Below, piece by piece: positions 48,855-59,100 of a stretch of 64,000 nucleotides of DNA. Below the pieces are notes generated by a model, which searched no databases, was not told the DNA's origin, and worked only from the letters and a program-made list of their open reading frames with translations. Source of the DNA: Aestuariivirga litoralis. Lineage in GTDB: Bacteria; Pseudomonadota; Alphaproteobacteria; Rhizobiales; Aestuariivirgaceae. Each line of letters begins with the position of its first letter. Positions within the stretch are counted from its first letter, which is position 1. The stretch covers positions 310,001-374,000 of the forward strand of contig NZ_QKVK01000001.1 in the NCBI RefSeq assembly GCF_003234965.1, given 5' to 3'. The translations under genes and the position numbers were made by a program.

Positions 48855-49050
48855 CCCTGTGCGGAAGAGACCGGGCCCAGCCCCGGCGCCGAAGGAGCAA
48901 CCGCCCCGGAAACTCTCAGGCAAAAGGACCGGCAGGGCATAAGGTCGAACTCTGGAGAGCAGCGGGTTCACGACAGCGCCCGCTCACCGAAGGAGCAAGC
49001 ATCCGGTGTCGGAGTGACCGGATGTGAAATCTCTCAGGTCTCGTACAGAG
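48855..49050 (+). promoter_or_regulatory. Tandem glycine riboswitch (two aptamers)
   Basis: Two related aptamers lie before gcvT. Aptamer 1 (48855-48937) is closed by CCCTG with CAGGG; aptamer 2 (48950-49050) by CTCTG with CAGAG. Both contain GAAGGAGCAA (48891-48900 and 48989-48998) and CTCTCAGG (48913-48920 and 49031-49038), the conserved glycine-aptamer core. A 12-base linker joins them. A further hairpin (49056-49076) before the gcvT ribosome site is the likely expression platform. Glycine binding normally activates gcv expression, consistent with glycine breakdown. Confidence 0.95.
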
Positions 49051-49104
49051 GGGGCAGATCCGGTTTCGCCGGGTCTGGCCATTCCTTGTCCGGAGACTTG
49101 AAGC

Positions 49105-50223
49105 ATGAGCGAAGACGCTCCCAAACGAACATCCCTTTACGACGATCACGTGAGGCTGGGGGCCCGCATGGTGCCCTTCGCCGGCTATGACATGCCGGTG
49201 CAATACCCGTCCGGCATCCTCACCGAGCACAACTGGACGCGCGAGAATGCCGGCCTCTTCGACGTCTCCCACATGGGCCAGTGCCTGATCGAGGGCGCGG
49301 ATTTCGACACCGTGGCGAAGGCCATGGAGGCGCTGGTGCCGGCGGACGTCACGAGCCTCAAGCCGCGCCAGCAGCGCTACTCGCAGTTCCTGAACGATGA
49401 GGGCGGCACGCTGGATGACCTGATGATCACCCGCCATGCCAAGGACGGAACGCTCTATGTCGTCGTCAATGCCGGCCGCAAGGAACACGATTACGCCTGG
49501 ATGCAGAAGCACCTGCCATCCAACGTGACGCTCACGCGGCGCGACGATCTTTCGCTGGTGGCCCTGCAGGGCCCCAAGGCGGAGGAAGCACTGGCGAAGC
49601 TGGCGCCCGCGGTGACGGACATTCCCTTCATGCATTACGCCGATGTCGAGATCGGCGGCATCAGCGCCCAGGTCTCGCGCTCGGGCTATACCGGCGAGGA
49701 TGGTTTCGAAATCTCGGTGGCGAATGCCGACGCCTCGAAACTGTGGAACCTGCTGCTCTCCGACCCGCTGGCGAAGCCCGTCGGCCTCGGCGCGCGTGAT
49801 TCGCTCCGCCTGGAAGGCGGCCTCTGCCTCTATGGCCATGAGCTGGACGAGGCGACCTCGCCGGTCGAGGCCGATCTCGTCTGGTCGATCCAGAAGCGCC
49901 GCCGCAGCGAGGGCGGCTTCATCGGCGCAGCCCGCGTGCAGAAGGAGCTGGCCAGCGGCACGGCACGGAAGCGCGTCGGCATCCGGCCCGAGGGCCGTGC
50001 CCCGGCGCGTGACGGCACCGTCATTACCGATCAAGCCGGCCGCGAGATCGGCAAGGTCACGTCGGGCGGCTTCGGCCCCTCGGTCGGCGGGCCCATCGCC
50101 ATGGGCTATGTCGAAACGGCAAGCGCCGCGCCGGGTACGAAAATCAATCTCGTCGTGCGCGGGCAACCCATGCCCGCCGCGATCGTCTCGCTTCCCTTCA
50201 TCCCCAACCGCTTCAAACGCTAG
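49105..50223 (+). CDS. gcvT: Glycine cleavage system T protein (aminomethyltransferase)
   Basis: A 372-residue enzyme that releases ammonia from the aminomethyl-lipoyl arm of GcvH and passes the methylene to tetrahydrofolate. Folate-binding motifs include PFAGYDMPVQYPSGI, NAGLFDVSHMGQ and SRSGYTGEDGFEISV; the C-terminal barrel has GRAPARDGT and VTSGGFGPSVG. The start is ATG 49105, 28 bases past the riboswitch platform hairpin. gcvH follows after 12 bp. Confidence 0.98.
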   Translation: MSEDAPKRTSLYDDHVRLGARMVPFAGYDMPVQYPSGILTEHNWTRENAGLFDVSHMGQCLIEGADFDTVAKAMEALVPADVTSLKPRQQRYSQFLNDEGGTLDDLMITRHAKDGTLYVVVNAGRKEHDYAWMQKHLPSNVTLTRRDDLSLVALQGPKAEEALAKLAPAVTDIPFMHYADVEIGGISAQVSRSGYTGEDGFEISVANADASKLWNLLLSDPLAKPVGLGARDSLRLEGGLCLYGHELDEATSPVEADLVWSIQKRRRSEGGFIGAARVQKELASGTARKRVGIRPEGRAPARDGTVITDQAGREIGKVTSGGFGPSVGGPIAMGYVETASAAPGTKINLVVRGQPMPAAIVSLPFIPNRFKR

Positions 50224-50235
50224 GAGCCTCTCCAC

Positions 50236-50604
50236 ATGACCGCCAAGTACAGCAAGGACCATGAGTGGGTGATCGTCGAGAACGGCATCGCCACCATCGG
50301 CATCACCAACCACGCGCAGGAGCAGCTGGGTGACGTGGTGTTCATCGAACTCCCCGCCATCGGAAAGAAGGTCGCCGCCCACGAGCAGGCCGCCGTCGTC
50401 GAGAGCGTCAAGGCCGCGAGCGAGGTCTATGTGCCGGTCTCCGGCGAGGTCGTCGAGATCAACAAGGAGCTCGAAGGAGATCCCGCACTCGTCAACCGCG
50501 AGGCCGAGGGTAGTGCCTGGTTCATGAAGGTGAAGCTCTCCAACCCGTCCGAGCTCGACGAGCTGATGGACAAGGCCGCCTATGACAAGCTGGTGAACGG
50601 ATAA
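50236..50604 (+). CDS. gcvH: Glycine cleavage system H protein
   Basis: A 122-residue carrier protein. The lipoyl-attachment site is Lys59 in [18 protein letters not shown], within the family motif. The short length is normal. It shuttles the aminomethyl group between GcvP, GcvT and lipoamide dehydrogenase; the last (lpd) is not in the window. It lies 12 bp after gcvT and 5 bp before gcvP. Confidence 0.98.
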   Translation: MTAKYSKDHEWVIVENGIATIGITNHAQEQLGDVVFIELPAIGKKVAAHEQAAVVESVKAASEVYVPVSGEVVEINKELEGDPALVNREAEGSAWFMKVKLSNPSELDELMDKAAYDKLVNG

Positions 50605-50609
50605 CGATC

Positions 50610-53513
50610 ATGGCCACCCGCCTCACCTTCGCCGAGCTCGAACCCGGCGCGAACTTCATCGCCCGCCACATCGGGCCGGATGACACCGACACCGCCGAGA
50701 TGCTGAGAAGCCTCGGCGCCAGGTCGCTCGAGGACTTCATCGCCAAGGTCGTGCCGGAGAATATCCGTGCCCGGCGTCCGCTGGCCCTGAAGAAGGCCAT
50801 GCCGGAGCGGACTGCCCTGTCCTATCTCCGCAAGATGGCCGATCGCAACGACGTCTTCGTCTCGATGATCGGCATGGGCTACTACGGCACCGTCACGCCC
50901 AAGGTGATCCTGCGCAACGTGCTGGAGAACCCCGGCTGGTACACGGCCTATACGCCCTACCAGGCGGAGGTGAGCCAGGGCCGCCTCGAGGCGCTGCTGA
51001 ACTACCAGCAGATGATCATCGACATGACGGGCCTCGAAATCGCCAATGCCTCGCTGCTCGACGAGAGCACGGCGGCGGCCGAGGCCATGAGCATGGCGAA
51101 GCGCGTGGTGAAGACCACGGCCAACGCCTTCTTCGTCGACAGGGACACGCACCCGCAGACCATCGGCGTGATCGAGACCCGGGCCCGCGCCTTCGGCTAT
51201 GACGTCGTCATCGGCGATCCGATGAAGGACCTGAAGCCGGAGACTGTCTTCGCCGCCCTTCTCTCCTACCCCGGCTCCTCGGGCGAGGTGCGCGACTTCC
51301 GCGGCGTGATTTCGAAGCTCCATGGCGCAGGCGCCTTGGCCATCATGGCCACCGACCTCCTGGCACTCGCACTGCTGACGCCGCCCGGTGAACTCGGCGC
51401 CGACATCGCCATCGGCTCGGCCCAGCGCTTCGGCGTGCCCATGGGCTATGGCGGCCCGCATGCCGCCTTCTTTGCGACGAGGGACGAATACAAGCGCTCG
51501 ATGCCGGGCCGCGTCATCGGCGTCTCGGTCGATGCCGAGGGCCACCGGGCGCTGCGCATGGCGCTGCAGACGCGCGAGCAGCACATCCGCCGCGAGAAGG
51601 CGACGAGCAACATCTGCACCGCGCAGGTACTGCTCGCCGTCATCGCCGCCATGTTCGCCATCTACAACGGCCCCAAGGGCATCCGGAAGATGGCCGAACG
51701 CACCCACCGCATGGCGGAAATCTTCGCCGCCGCGGTGACGAGCTACGGCTATGAGGTGGTGACCAGGAGCTACTTCGACACGGTGACCATCCATGCCCCG
51801 GGCCGGGCGCACGCGCTGTGGGCCAAGGCCAAGGAGAAGCGCATCAACCTGCGCTTCGTCGATGCCGATCACCTGGGGGTCTCCTTCGACCAGTCGGTGC
51901 GCCGGCAGGAACTCGAACGGCTCCTGACCGTGTTCAGGACCGATGCGCTGGAGAAGGCGTCGATCGACGAGATCGACAAGGGCGTGAAGGAAACGATCCC
52001 CGAGCCGCTGCGCCGCACGTCCAGCTATCTCACGCACCCGGTCTTCTCGATGTATCATTCGGAAACCGAGATGCTGCGCTACCTGCGCCACCTGCAGGTG
52101 AAGGACGTGGCGCTCGACCAGGCGATGATCCCGCTCGGCTCCTGCACCATGAAGCTCAATGCCACGACGGAGATGATCCCCGTCACCTGGCGCAGCTTCT
52201 CGATGCTGCATCCCTTCGCGCCCCTCGAGCAGGCGCAGGGCTACATGCAGCTCTTCGAAGAGCTGGAAGAGATGCTGGCGGAGATCACCGGCTTCGACGC
52301 CGTGTCGCTGCAGCCCAATGCCGGAAGCCAGGGCGAATATGCGGGGCTTCTCGCCATTCGCGGCTATCACCGGTCGCGCGGCGACACGCAGCGCGACGTC
52401 TGCCTGATCCCCGTCTCGGCGCACGGCACCAATCCGGCCTCGGCCGTGATGGCGGGCATGAAGGTGGTGGTCGTGGCCTGCGACGAGCATGGTAACGTCG
52501 ATGTCGCGGACCTGAAGAAGAAGGCCGAGGAGCACAAGGATCACCTCGCGGCGCTGATGATCACCTACCCGTCGACCCATGGCGTGTTCGAGACGGCGAT
52601 CAAGGAGATCACCGGGATCGTCCATGCCAATGGCGGCCAGGTCTATCTCGACGGCGCCAACCTCAATGCGCAGGTCGGCCTCGTCAGGCCGGCGGAGCTT
52701 GGGGCGGATGTCTGCCACATGAACCTGCACAAGACCTTCTGCATTCCGCATGGCGGCGGCGGGCCGGGCATGGGGCCGATAGGCGTCAAGGCGCACCTGG
52801 CGCCCTTCCTGCCGGGCCATGGCGTGGTCACGGGTGTGAACCCCGCGGCAGGCAAGGACCAGTCGCAGGGCGCGGTCTCTGCCGCACCCTGGGGCTCGGC
52901 CTCGATCCTGCCGATCTCCTGGACCTACATCGCCATGATGGGCGGCGAAGGGCTGACCCGGGCGACGATGATGGCGATCCTCAACGCCAACTACATCGCC
53001 AGGAGGCTCGATCCGCATTTCCCGGTGCTCTACAAGGGCCCCGGCGGCTTCGTGGCGCATGAGTGCATCATCGACCTGCGCTGGCTGAAGGAGCGCACGG
53101 GCCTGTCGGTCGAGGACGTGGCCAAGCGCCTCGTCGACTATGGCTTCCACGCCCCCACCATGTCCTTCCCCGTGCCGGACACGCTGATGATCGAGCCGAC
53201 GGAGTCCGAGTCGAAGCGCGAGCTCGACCGCTTCTGCGACGCAATGATCGAGATCAGGAAAGAGATCGCCGAGGTGGAAGAGGGGAAAGCCGACAAGCTC
53301 GACAACGTGCTGAAGAACGCGCCCCACACCCACCGCCTGCTGCTCGGCGACTGGAAGCACCCCTACTCGAAGGAGAAGGCCTTCTTCCCGCTGAAGGGGT
53401 ACCCGAACGACAAGTACTGGCCGCCGGTGGCGCGGGTGGACAATGTCTTCGGCGACCGCAACCTCGTCTGCACCTGCCCGCCCATGGCGAACTACATGGA
53501 GGCGGCGGAGTAG
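50610..53513 (+). CDS. gcvP: Glycine dehydrogenase (decarboxylating), single-chain P protein
   Basis: A 967-residue PLP enzyme, the fused form (in some bacteria it is split into GcvPA and GcvPB). It decarboxylates glycine and loads the aminomethyl group on GcvH. The PLP lysine is in [16 protein letters not shown], with the approach motif GCTMKLNAT-type [16 protein letters not shown] and the N-half motif [19 protein letters not shown]. The start ATG 50610 is 5 bp after gcvH. A hairpin repeat at 53529-53554 follows the stop and probably ends the operon. Confidence 0.98.
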   Translation: MATRLTFAELEPGANFIARHIGPDDTDTAEMLRSLGARSLEDFIAKVVPENIRARRPLALKKAMPERTALSYLRKMADRNDVFVSMIGMGYYGTVTPKVILRNVLENPGWYTAYTPYQAEVSQGRLEALLNYQQMIIDMTGLEIANASLLDESTAAAEAMSMAKRVVKTTANAFFVDRDTHPQTIGVIETRARAFGYDVVIGDPMKDLKPETVFAALLSYPGSSGEVRDFRGVISKLHGAGALAIMATDLLALALLTPPGELGADIAIGSAQRFGVPMGYGGPHAAFFATRDEYKRSMPGRVIGVSVDAEGHRALRMALQTREQHIRREKATSNICTAQVLLAVIAAMFAIYNGPKGIRKMAERTHRMAEIFAAAVTSYGYEVVTRSYFDTVTIHAPGRAHALWAKAKEKRINLRFVDADHLGVSFDQSVRRQELERLLTVFRTDALEKASIDEIDKGVKETIPEPLRRTSSYLTHPVFSMYHSETEMLRYLRHLQVKDVALDQAMIPLGSCTMKLNATTEMIPVTWRSFSMLHPFAPLEQAQGYMQLFEELEEMLAEITGFDAVSLQPNAGSQGEYAGLLAIRGYHRSRGDTQRDVCLIPVSAHGTNPASAVMAGMKVVVVACDEHGNVDVADLKKKAEEHKDHLAALMITYPSTHGVFETAIKEITGIVHANGGQVYLDGANLNAQVGLVRPAELGADVCHMNLHKTFCIPHGGGGPGMGPIGVKAHLAPFLPGHGVVTGVNPAAGKDQSQGAVSAAPWGSASILPISWTYIAMMGGEGLTRATMMAILNANYIARRLDPHFPVLYKGPGGFVAHECIIDLRWLKERTGLSVEDVAKRLVDYGFHAPTMSFPVPDTLMIEPTESESKRELDRFCDAMIEIRKEIAEVEEGKADKLDNVLKNAPHTHRLLLGDWKHPYSKEKAFFPLKGYPNDKYWPPVARVDNVFGDRNLVCTCPPMANYMEAAE

Positions 53514-53528
53514 GCTCCCTCAAGCTCC

Positions 53529-53554
53529 GTCATCCCGGCTTTCGCCGGGGTGAC
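53529..53554. terminator. Compact hairpin repeat between gcvP and the acyl-CoA synthetase
   Basis: GTCATCCCGGC and GCCGGGGTGAC (arms at 53529-53539 and 53544-53554) form an 11-bp stem with one G-T pair. It is a short version of the inverted repeats at 28707 and 46133, placed between convergent genes. No U tract follows, so its termination role is uncertain. Confidence 0.6.
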
Positions 53555-53607
53555 GGTCAGGGGGATGCACCATCTCGCCGCGGCCCGCGTGAGGACCAGC
53601 GCGCGCC

Positions 53608-55233
53608 TCACACGTCCTTGGCCATGTCGCGGAGCTTGAACTTCTGGATCTTGCCCGTGCTGGTCTTCGGCAGTTCGGTGAACACCACGTACTTCGGCGC
53701 CTTGAAATGGGCCAGTCCCTCGCGGCACCACGCGATGATCTCTTCCGTCGTGGCCTGCTTGCCGGGCCTCAGTTCGACGAAGGCGCAAGGTGTTTCGCCC
53801 CACTTCTCGTCGGGCCGCGCCACCACGGCGGCCGCCTGGATCGCCGGGTGCTTGTAGAGCACGTCCTCCACCTCGATCGAGGAGATGTTCTCGCCACCCG
53901 AGATGATGATGTCCTTCGAGCGGTCCTTCAGCTGGATATAGCCATCGGGGTGCAGCACGCCGAGGTCGCCCGAATGGAACCAGCCGCCGCGGAAGGCCTC
54001 GGCCGAAGCCTTCGGGTTCTTGAGGTAGCCCTTCATCACGATATTGCCGCGGAACATCACCTCGCCCATGGTCTCGCCATCGGCCGGCACGCGCTGCATG
54101 GTTTCGGGGTCCATCACGGTCAGGTCCTCGAGCGCGTGGTAGCGCACACCCTGCCGCGCCTTCTTCTGCGCGCGCTTCGGCCCATCGAGAAGGTTCCAGT
54201 CATCCTTCCAGTCATTGACCACGGCAGGGCCATAGGTCTCGGTGAGGCCATAGAGATGCGTGACGTTGAAGCCCTGTTCCGACATGGCCGCCAGCACCGC
54301 CTCCGGCGGCGGGGCCGCGGCGGTGAAGAACTCGACCTTCTGCGACAGCACCCGCTTGTCCTCCGCCGGTGCGTTGAGGATCGTCGACATCACGATGGGC
54401 GCCCCGCAGAGATGGGTGACCTTGTGTTCGGACAGCGCCTCCCAGATCAACTTCGGCCGCACCCAGCGCAGCGTCACATGCGTGCCGCCGACGACCGAGA
54501 GAGACCACGGGAAGCACCAGCCGTTGCAGTGGAACATCGGCAGCGTCCAGAGATAGACCGGATGCTTGGGCATCGACGCGGTGAGCACGTTGCCCTGTGC
54601 CAGGAGATAGGCGCCGCGGTGGTGATAGACCACGCCCTTCGGATTGCCCGTCGTGCCGGAGGTATAGTTGAGCGAGATCGCCTCCCACTCATCAGCCGGC
54701 CACAGCCACGCGAAGGAGGCGTCGCCGCTCGCCACGAACTGCTCGTAGTCGATCGCGCCCACGCGCTCGCCGTCGACCGGGAATTCGGGGTCGACATAGT
54801 CGATGACGATCGGGTGCTGGCCCTCCATCAGGGCCAGCGCATCCCTGGCGAGCTTCGAGAATTCCTTGTCGACGATCAGCACCTTCGCCTCGGCGTGGCC
54901 GAGCGAGAAGGCGATGGTGGGCGCATCGAGCCTAGTGTTCAGCGTGTTCAGCACCGCCCCCGTCATCGGCACGCCGTAATGGCATTCGAGCATGGCGGGC
55001 GTGTTGGCGAGCAGCACGGACACCGTCTCGCCCTTCCTGATACCCGCCTTGGCGAGCGACGAGGCCAGCTGGCGGCAGCGCGCATAGAACTGCGCATAGG
55101 TGGTGCGCTGGCGGCCATGGATGATTGCCGCCTGGTCCGGATAGACGGCGGCCGAGCGCGCGAGGAAGGTCAGCGGCGTCAGCGGCTGGTAATTGGCGGG
55201 GTTCTTGTCGAGGTCGGTCTCGTAGGCGGACAT
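53608..55233 (-). CDS. Acyl-CoA synthetase (AMP-forming; DmdB/medium-chain type)
   Basis: A 541-residue ligase. The AMP-binding motif is YTSGTTGNPKGV, with the later YGLTETYGPAV, GWFHSGDLGV and the catalytic lysine region STGKIQKFKLRD. It activates a carboxylic acid as an acyl-AMP and then an acyl-CoA. The sequence lies near the subgroup containing methylmercaptopropionyl-CoA ligase (DmdB) and medium-chain ligases; I infer no particular substrate. ATG 55233 (MSAYETDL) is chosen. It diverges from prpE (158-bp gap). Confidence 0.9.
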   Translation of the reverse strand: MSAYETDLDKNPANYQPLTPLTFLARSAAVYPDQAAIIHGRQRTTYAQFYARCRQLASSLAKAGIRKGETVSVLLANTPAMLECHYGVPMTGAVLNTLNTRLDAPTIAFSLGHAEAKVLIVDKEFSKLARDALALMEGQHPIVIDYVDPEFPVDGERVGAIDYEQFVASGDASFAWLWPADEWEAISLNYTSGTTGNPKGVVYHHRGAYLLAQGNVLTASMPKHPVYLWTLPMFHCNGWCFPWSLSVVGGTHVTLRWVRPKLIWEALSEHKVTHLCGAPIVMSTILNAPAEDKRVLSQKVEFFTAAAPPPEAVLAAMSEQGFNVTHLYGLTETYGPAVVNDWKDDWNLLDGPKRAQKKARQGVRYHALEDLTVMDPETMQRVPADGETMGEVMFRGNIVMKGYLKNPKASAEAFRGGWFHSGDLGVLHPDGYIQLKDRSKDIIISGGENISSIEVEDVLYKHPAIQAAAVVARPDEKWGETPCAFVELRPGKQATTEEIIAWCREGLAHFKAPKYVVFTELPKTSTGKIQKFKLRDMAKDV

Positions 55234-55391
55234 CCGGGCACCCTTCGGCTGGTTCGGCGACAGTTCTAACCCTTTCCAATCCGCCGTCAAAGCCGGGCGG
55301 GGCCACCCGGCACGCGACCAATTGCTAACTCGATTCCGCCCGCCCGGCGGCGGATAAAGACGCCAAATTCCGCCCCAGGGAGGGAGCCAGA

Positions 55392-57293
55392 ATGAGCCGC
55401 TATCACGAGACCTATGCCGCCTGGAAACAGGACCCCGCCGGCTTCTGGGCGGGCGCCGCCGGGGGCGTGGACTGGGTGAAGCCCTGGACCGACGTCTATG
55501 CCAGGGTCGATGGCCTCGACCGCTGGTTCGTGGGCGCCGAGCTCAACACCTGCTGGAACGCGGTGGACCGCCACGTGAAGGCGGGCAACGGCGAGCGCCT
55601 CGCCGTCATCTATGACAGCCCGATCACCGGTGCCAAGGCCACGTATACCTACAACCAGCTCCTCGACGAGGTGGCGACGCTGGCCGCAGCCCTGGAGGAT
55701 CTCGGTGTCCGCAAGGGTGACCGCATCATCCTCTACATGCCGATGATCCCGCAGGCGCTCTTCGCCATGCTTGCCTGCGCGCGCCTCGGCGCCATCCACT
55801 CCGTCGTCTTCGGCGGCTTCGCGCCGCCGGAGCTCGCCACCCGCATCAATGATTCGAAGCCCAAGGTGATCATGACCGCCTCCTGCGGCATCGAGCCGGG
55901 CCGCGTCATCGCCTACAAGCCCCTGCTCGACCAGGCCCTCGACATCGCGGCGCACAAGGTCGAGGCCTGCGTCGTCTTCCAGCGCGAGCAGGTGCAGGCC
56001 GAGCTCAAGACCGGCCGCGACCATGACTGGGACGGCATCTGCCATGTCGCCCGGGGCTTCGGCCGCAAGGCCGACTGCGTGCCCGTCAAGGCCACCGACC
56101 CGCTCTACATCCTCTACACCTCCGGCACCACCGGCCAGCCCAAGGGTGTGGTGCGCGACAATGGCGGCCACGCGGTGGCAATGAAATGGTCGATGGACAA
56201 TGTCTACGACATCAAGCCGGGCGAGGTGTTCTGGGCCGCGTCCGACGTGGGCTGGGTCGTCGGCCACAGCTACATCGTCTATGCGCCGCTGCTGCAGGGC
56301 GCCACCACCATCGTCTTCGAAGGGAAGCCCGTGGGCACGCCGGATGCCGGCACCTTCTGGCGCGTCATCGCGGACTATGGCGTCTCGGCGCTCTTCACCG
56401 CCCCCACCGCCTTCCGCGCCATCCGCAAGGAAGATCCGGATGGCAACTTCATTGGCAAATATGATCTGACGTCGCTCCGCACCCTGTTCCTCGCCGGCGA
56501 ACGCGCCGACCCGGACACGGTGAAGTGGGCGGAGGAGATGCTCAAGGTCCCGGTCATCGATCACTGGTGGCAGACCGAAACCGGCTGGGCCATCGCCGGC
56601 AATCCGGTCGGCCTCGGCATGCTTCCCGTCAAGCACGGCTCGCCCACCGTGGCGATGCCGGGTTACGACATCCAGGTTCTCGACGAAGGCGGCCATGAAG
56701 TGCCGCGTGGGACACTGGGCGCCATCTGCGTGAAGCTGCCGCTGCCGCCCTCCTGCCTGCCCACCCTGTGGAACAACGACGAGCGTTTCCGCAAGAGTTA
56801 CCTCTCGCACTTCCCCGGCTATTACGAGACGGCGGATGCGGGCTACATGGACGAGGACGGCTACCTCTACATCATGGCCCGCACCGACGACATCATCAAC
56901 GTCGCCGGCCACCGCCTGTCGACGGGCGGCATGGAGGAAGTGCTCGCCGGCCACCCCAATGTCGCCGAGACGGCGGTGATCGGCATTGCCGACCAGCTCA
57001 AGGGCCAGGTGCCGGTGGGCTTCGTGGTGCTGAAATCCGGCGTGGCGCGTCCAGCTGCGGAGATCGAATCCGAATGCGTGAAGCGCATCCGCGAGAAGAT
57101 CGGCGCGGTGGCGGCCTTGAAGACCGTTGTGGTCGTGCCGCGCCTTCCCAAGACGCGTTCCGGCAAGATCCTGCGCGCCACCATGCGCAAGATCGCCGAC
57201 AAGGAAGAGTTCAAGACGCCAGCCACCATCGATGATCCGGCAATCCTCGACGAGATCCGCGCCGCGCTGGGCTCGAAGGGGATCGGCGTCTAG
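55392..57293 (+). CDS. prpE: Propionyl-CoA synthetase
   Basis: A 633-residue AMP-forming ligase close to acetyl-CoA synthetase. It has the PrpE-type motif YTSGTTGQPKGVVRDNGGHA, where acetyl-CoA synthetases differ after the glycine loop. Others are HSVVFGGFAPPELATRI and the C-terminal lysine motif KTRSGKILRATMRKIAD (acetylation site that would silence the enzyme). It activates propionate. GGGAGG precedes the ATG. Nothing of the methylcitrate or methylmalonyl pathway is found in the window. Confidence 0.93.
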   Translation: MSRYHETYAAWKQDPAGFWAGAAGGVDWVKPWTDVYARVDGLDRWFVGAELNTCWNAVDRHVKAGNGERLAVIYDSPITGAKATYTYNQLLDEVATLAAALEDLGVRKGDRIILYMPMIPQALFAMLACARLGAIHSVVFGGFAPPELATRINDSKPKVIMTASCGIEPGRVIAYKPLLDQALDIAAHKVEACVVFQREQVQAELKTGRDHDWDGICHVARGFGRKADCVPVKATDPLYILYTSGTTGQPKGVVRDNGGHAVAMKWSMDNVYDIKPGEVFWAASDVGWVVGHSYIVYAPLLQGATTIVFEGKPVGTPDAGTFWRVIADYGVSALFTAPTAFRAIRKEDPDGNFIGKYDLTSLRTLFLAGERADPDTVKWAEEMLKVPVIDHWWQTETGWAIAGNPVGLGMLPVKHGSPTVAMPGYDIQVLDEGGHEVPRGTLGAICVKLPLPPSCLPTLWNNDERFRKSYLSHFPGYYETADAGYMDEDGYLYIMARTDDIINVAGHRLSTGGMEEVLAGHPNVAETAVIGIADQLKGQVPVGFVVLKSGVARPAAEIESECVKRIREKIGAVAALKTVVVVPRLPKTRSGKILRATMRKIADKEEFKTPATIDDPAILDEIRAALGSKGIGV

Positions 57294-57421
57294 GCGTCCC
57301 GCACGTGCCGCAGCCGGGGCGGCGGCGATTGCTCCCCCGGCGGAAGCAGTCTCCTTCCCGCCTGCCCGATGACCGGGCGGGCGGAGCGGCCTAGATTGAG
57401 CTCCATCAGAGGAGTTCATCC

Positions 57422-58204
57422 ATGACGCTTCCCGCCCTGTTCATCGCCCATGGCGCGCCGGACCTGCCGCTGTCCACCACCCCTGCCCGCGCCTTCACCC
57501 AGGATCTGGGCAAGCGCTTTCCGGGCGTGAGGGCGATCCTCGTCATCTCCGCCCATTGGGAAGCCCGCCTGCCAACCATCGGCACGGCAGCGGCACCCCC
57601 GACGATCCATGATTTCGGCGGCTTCGACGACCGGCTCTACAGCATGGCCTATCCAGCCCGCACATCGGCCGCGGTGGTGGCAGAGGTGGCGGATGCCCTG
57701 AAGGCGGCGGGCATCGCCTTCGCCGAGGACGCGCGGCGCGGCTATGACCATGGCGTGTGGATCCCGTTGATGCTGGCCTTCCCCAGGGCCGACGTGCCGG
57801 TCGTCCAGCTGTCGCTGCGCCATGGCGCGTCGGCGGCGGAGAACGTGGCGCTGGGCAAGGCGCTCGCGCCGTTGCGCGACAAGGGCGTGCTGATCGTCGG
57901 CTCCGGCGCCATCGTCCACAACCTGCGCGCCATCGCGCGGGAGGGCACGCCGGCGCCGGACTGGGCAAAGGCGGTCGATGATTACATCGTCACGGCCGTC
58001 GAGGCGGGCGACGAGGCGTCACTTCTGAGGGTCCTCGATACCCAGGGCGGGCGCATCGCGCATCCCACGCCCGAGCACCTGATGCCCCTCTTCGTGGCAC
58101 TGGGGGCCGGCGGCGGCTCGGGCCATGCCATCCACCGCAGTTTCACCTGGGGCTCGATCAGCATGACGAGCTTCGCCTTCGGTGAAGAGAAAAAGGCGGC
58201 CTAG
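57422..58204 (+). CDS. DODA-type extradiol dioxygenase family protein (YgiD-like)
   Basis: A 260-residue class III extradiol ring-cleavage dioxygenase-type protein. Predicted metal/catalytic histidines are His10 (IAHGAPDLPL), the His in VISAHWEAR, the His in GYDHGVWIPL, and the His in GSGAIVHNL. Family members cleave catechols (LigB/DODA types); the E. coli member YgiD acts on DOPA. The substrate here is unknown. AGGAG precedes the ATG. Its stop codon overlaps the stop of the convergent deacetylase gene (shared CTAG). Confidence 0.9.
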   Translation: MTLPALFIAHGAPDLPLSTTPARAFTQDLGKRFPGVRAILVISAHWEARLPTIGTAAAPPTIHDFGGFDDRLYSMAYPARTSAAVVAEVADALKAAGIAFAEDARRGYDHGVWIPLMLAFPRADVPVVQLSLRHGASAAENVALGKALAPLRDKGVLIVGSGAIVHNLRAIAREGTPAPDWAKAVDDYIVTAVEAGDEASLLRVLDTQGGRIAHPTPEHLMPLFVALGAGGGSGHAIHRSFTWGSISMTSFAFGEEKKAA

Positions 58205-58938
58205 CTGCCGTGCAGCGGAGCCGGGCTGGGCGGCGCGCCGAGCTTCACGAAGACAAAGCCCTTCGCCTTGAGCGCCAGGATGCCCGTCACCACCCCGGCA
58301 CCCGACGGGCGCTCCGGCTTGTTCACATGGGCGATGATCACGTCGCCGTCCTTCGCTGCGGCAAGGCGTTTCGCCACCGCTGCGGCCGGCAGCGTGGCCC
58401 CGTCATCGGCGCGGATCGTGTAGCCGGCGATGGCCTCGCCGAGGCCGCGGATCTCGGCCATGGCGGCCGTGTCATAGCGCCCCGTCGCGCCGCGGAACCA
58501 CCGCGGCGCATGGCCGGTCGCCGCCAGGATGGCGTCCCGGCCGCCCTCCACCTCGGCCTTCACCAGTGCCGGGGAGCCCGCCGTGGCAAGGCCATAGACC
58601 TTCATCGGCACGCTGATGGCCGGCACGTGGCGCGCCCCGTGATTTTCGATCTGGAACAGGTCCGGATGGGCGAGCATCAGTTTCAGCGAGTCGCCGTTGC
58701 GCCGCAGCCAGCGGGCGGTGACGAACACGGTGGCGGGAATCCGGTTGGCGACCAGGGCCTCGAAAATCCGCTGGTCGGCCTTGCCGCTGCAGGCATCCAG
58801 CGTCAGCGCCACCTGCGGCTGCTGGTGGGCAGCGCCATGGGCAAGCCGCAGCCGCGGCTCGCTCAGCGGCGTGGCCGCGCCCGCCGCCAGGGCGGAGAGC
58901 AGCAGAATCGTTGCGGCAAGGAGCGGAGCGCGCGTCAT
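58201..58938 (-). CDS. Secreted polysaccharide deacetylase-like protein with altered metal site
   Basis: A 245-residue protein with a Sec signal peptide (about 1-20, ALAAGAAT). The NodB-fold motifs are recognisable but altered: motif 1 reads TLDACSG, so Asp48 remains but the second Asp is Ala49; motif 2 has His100-x3-His104 (NHGARHV); motif 3 is WFRGATGRYD. Loss of the second Asp may change metal binding or activity. It could act on peptidoglycan or surface polysaccharide. ATG 58938 is chosen; a much longer open frame upstream is antisense to trcR and rejected. Confidence 0.82.
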   Translation of the reverse strand: MTRAPLLAATILLLSALAAGAATPLSEPRLRLAHGAAHQQPQVALTLDACSGKADQRIFEALVANRIPATVFVTARWLRRNGDSLKLMLAHPDLFQIENHGARHVPAISVPMKVYGLATAGSPALVKAEVEGGRDAILAATGHAPRWFRGATGRYDTAAMAEIRGLGEAIAGYTIRADDGATLPAAAVAKRLAAAKDGDVIIAHVNKPERPSGAGVVTGILALKAKGFVFVKLGAPPSPAPLHGS

Positions 58939-59100
58939 GGCCCCCCCTTTGCACCCTGGCCGCGCCCCCGGCAAGCTCCCGCAGGGCGTGAAATTCGGGG
59001 ATTGCGCCAGACGGCAGCCCCCTCTATATCTCACCCATCCCCAACAAGCTGTCGTAAAGACAGGGAACCTGAAACACCGGTTCTCAAGGAGTGAAGACCA

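Noticed and set aside
50580-53360. A 926-residue minus-strand frame antisense to gcvP
   Set aside because: Mirror of gcvP codon bias, Arg/His/Gly-rich and without domain; gcvP is certain.
55287-57419. A 710-residue minus-strand frame antisense to prpE
   Set aside because: Shadow frame; prpE carries all family motifs.
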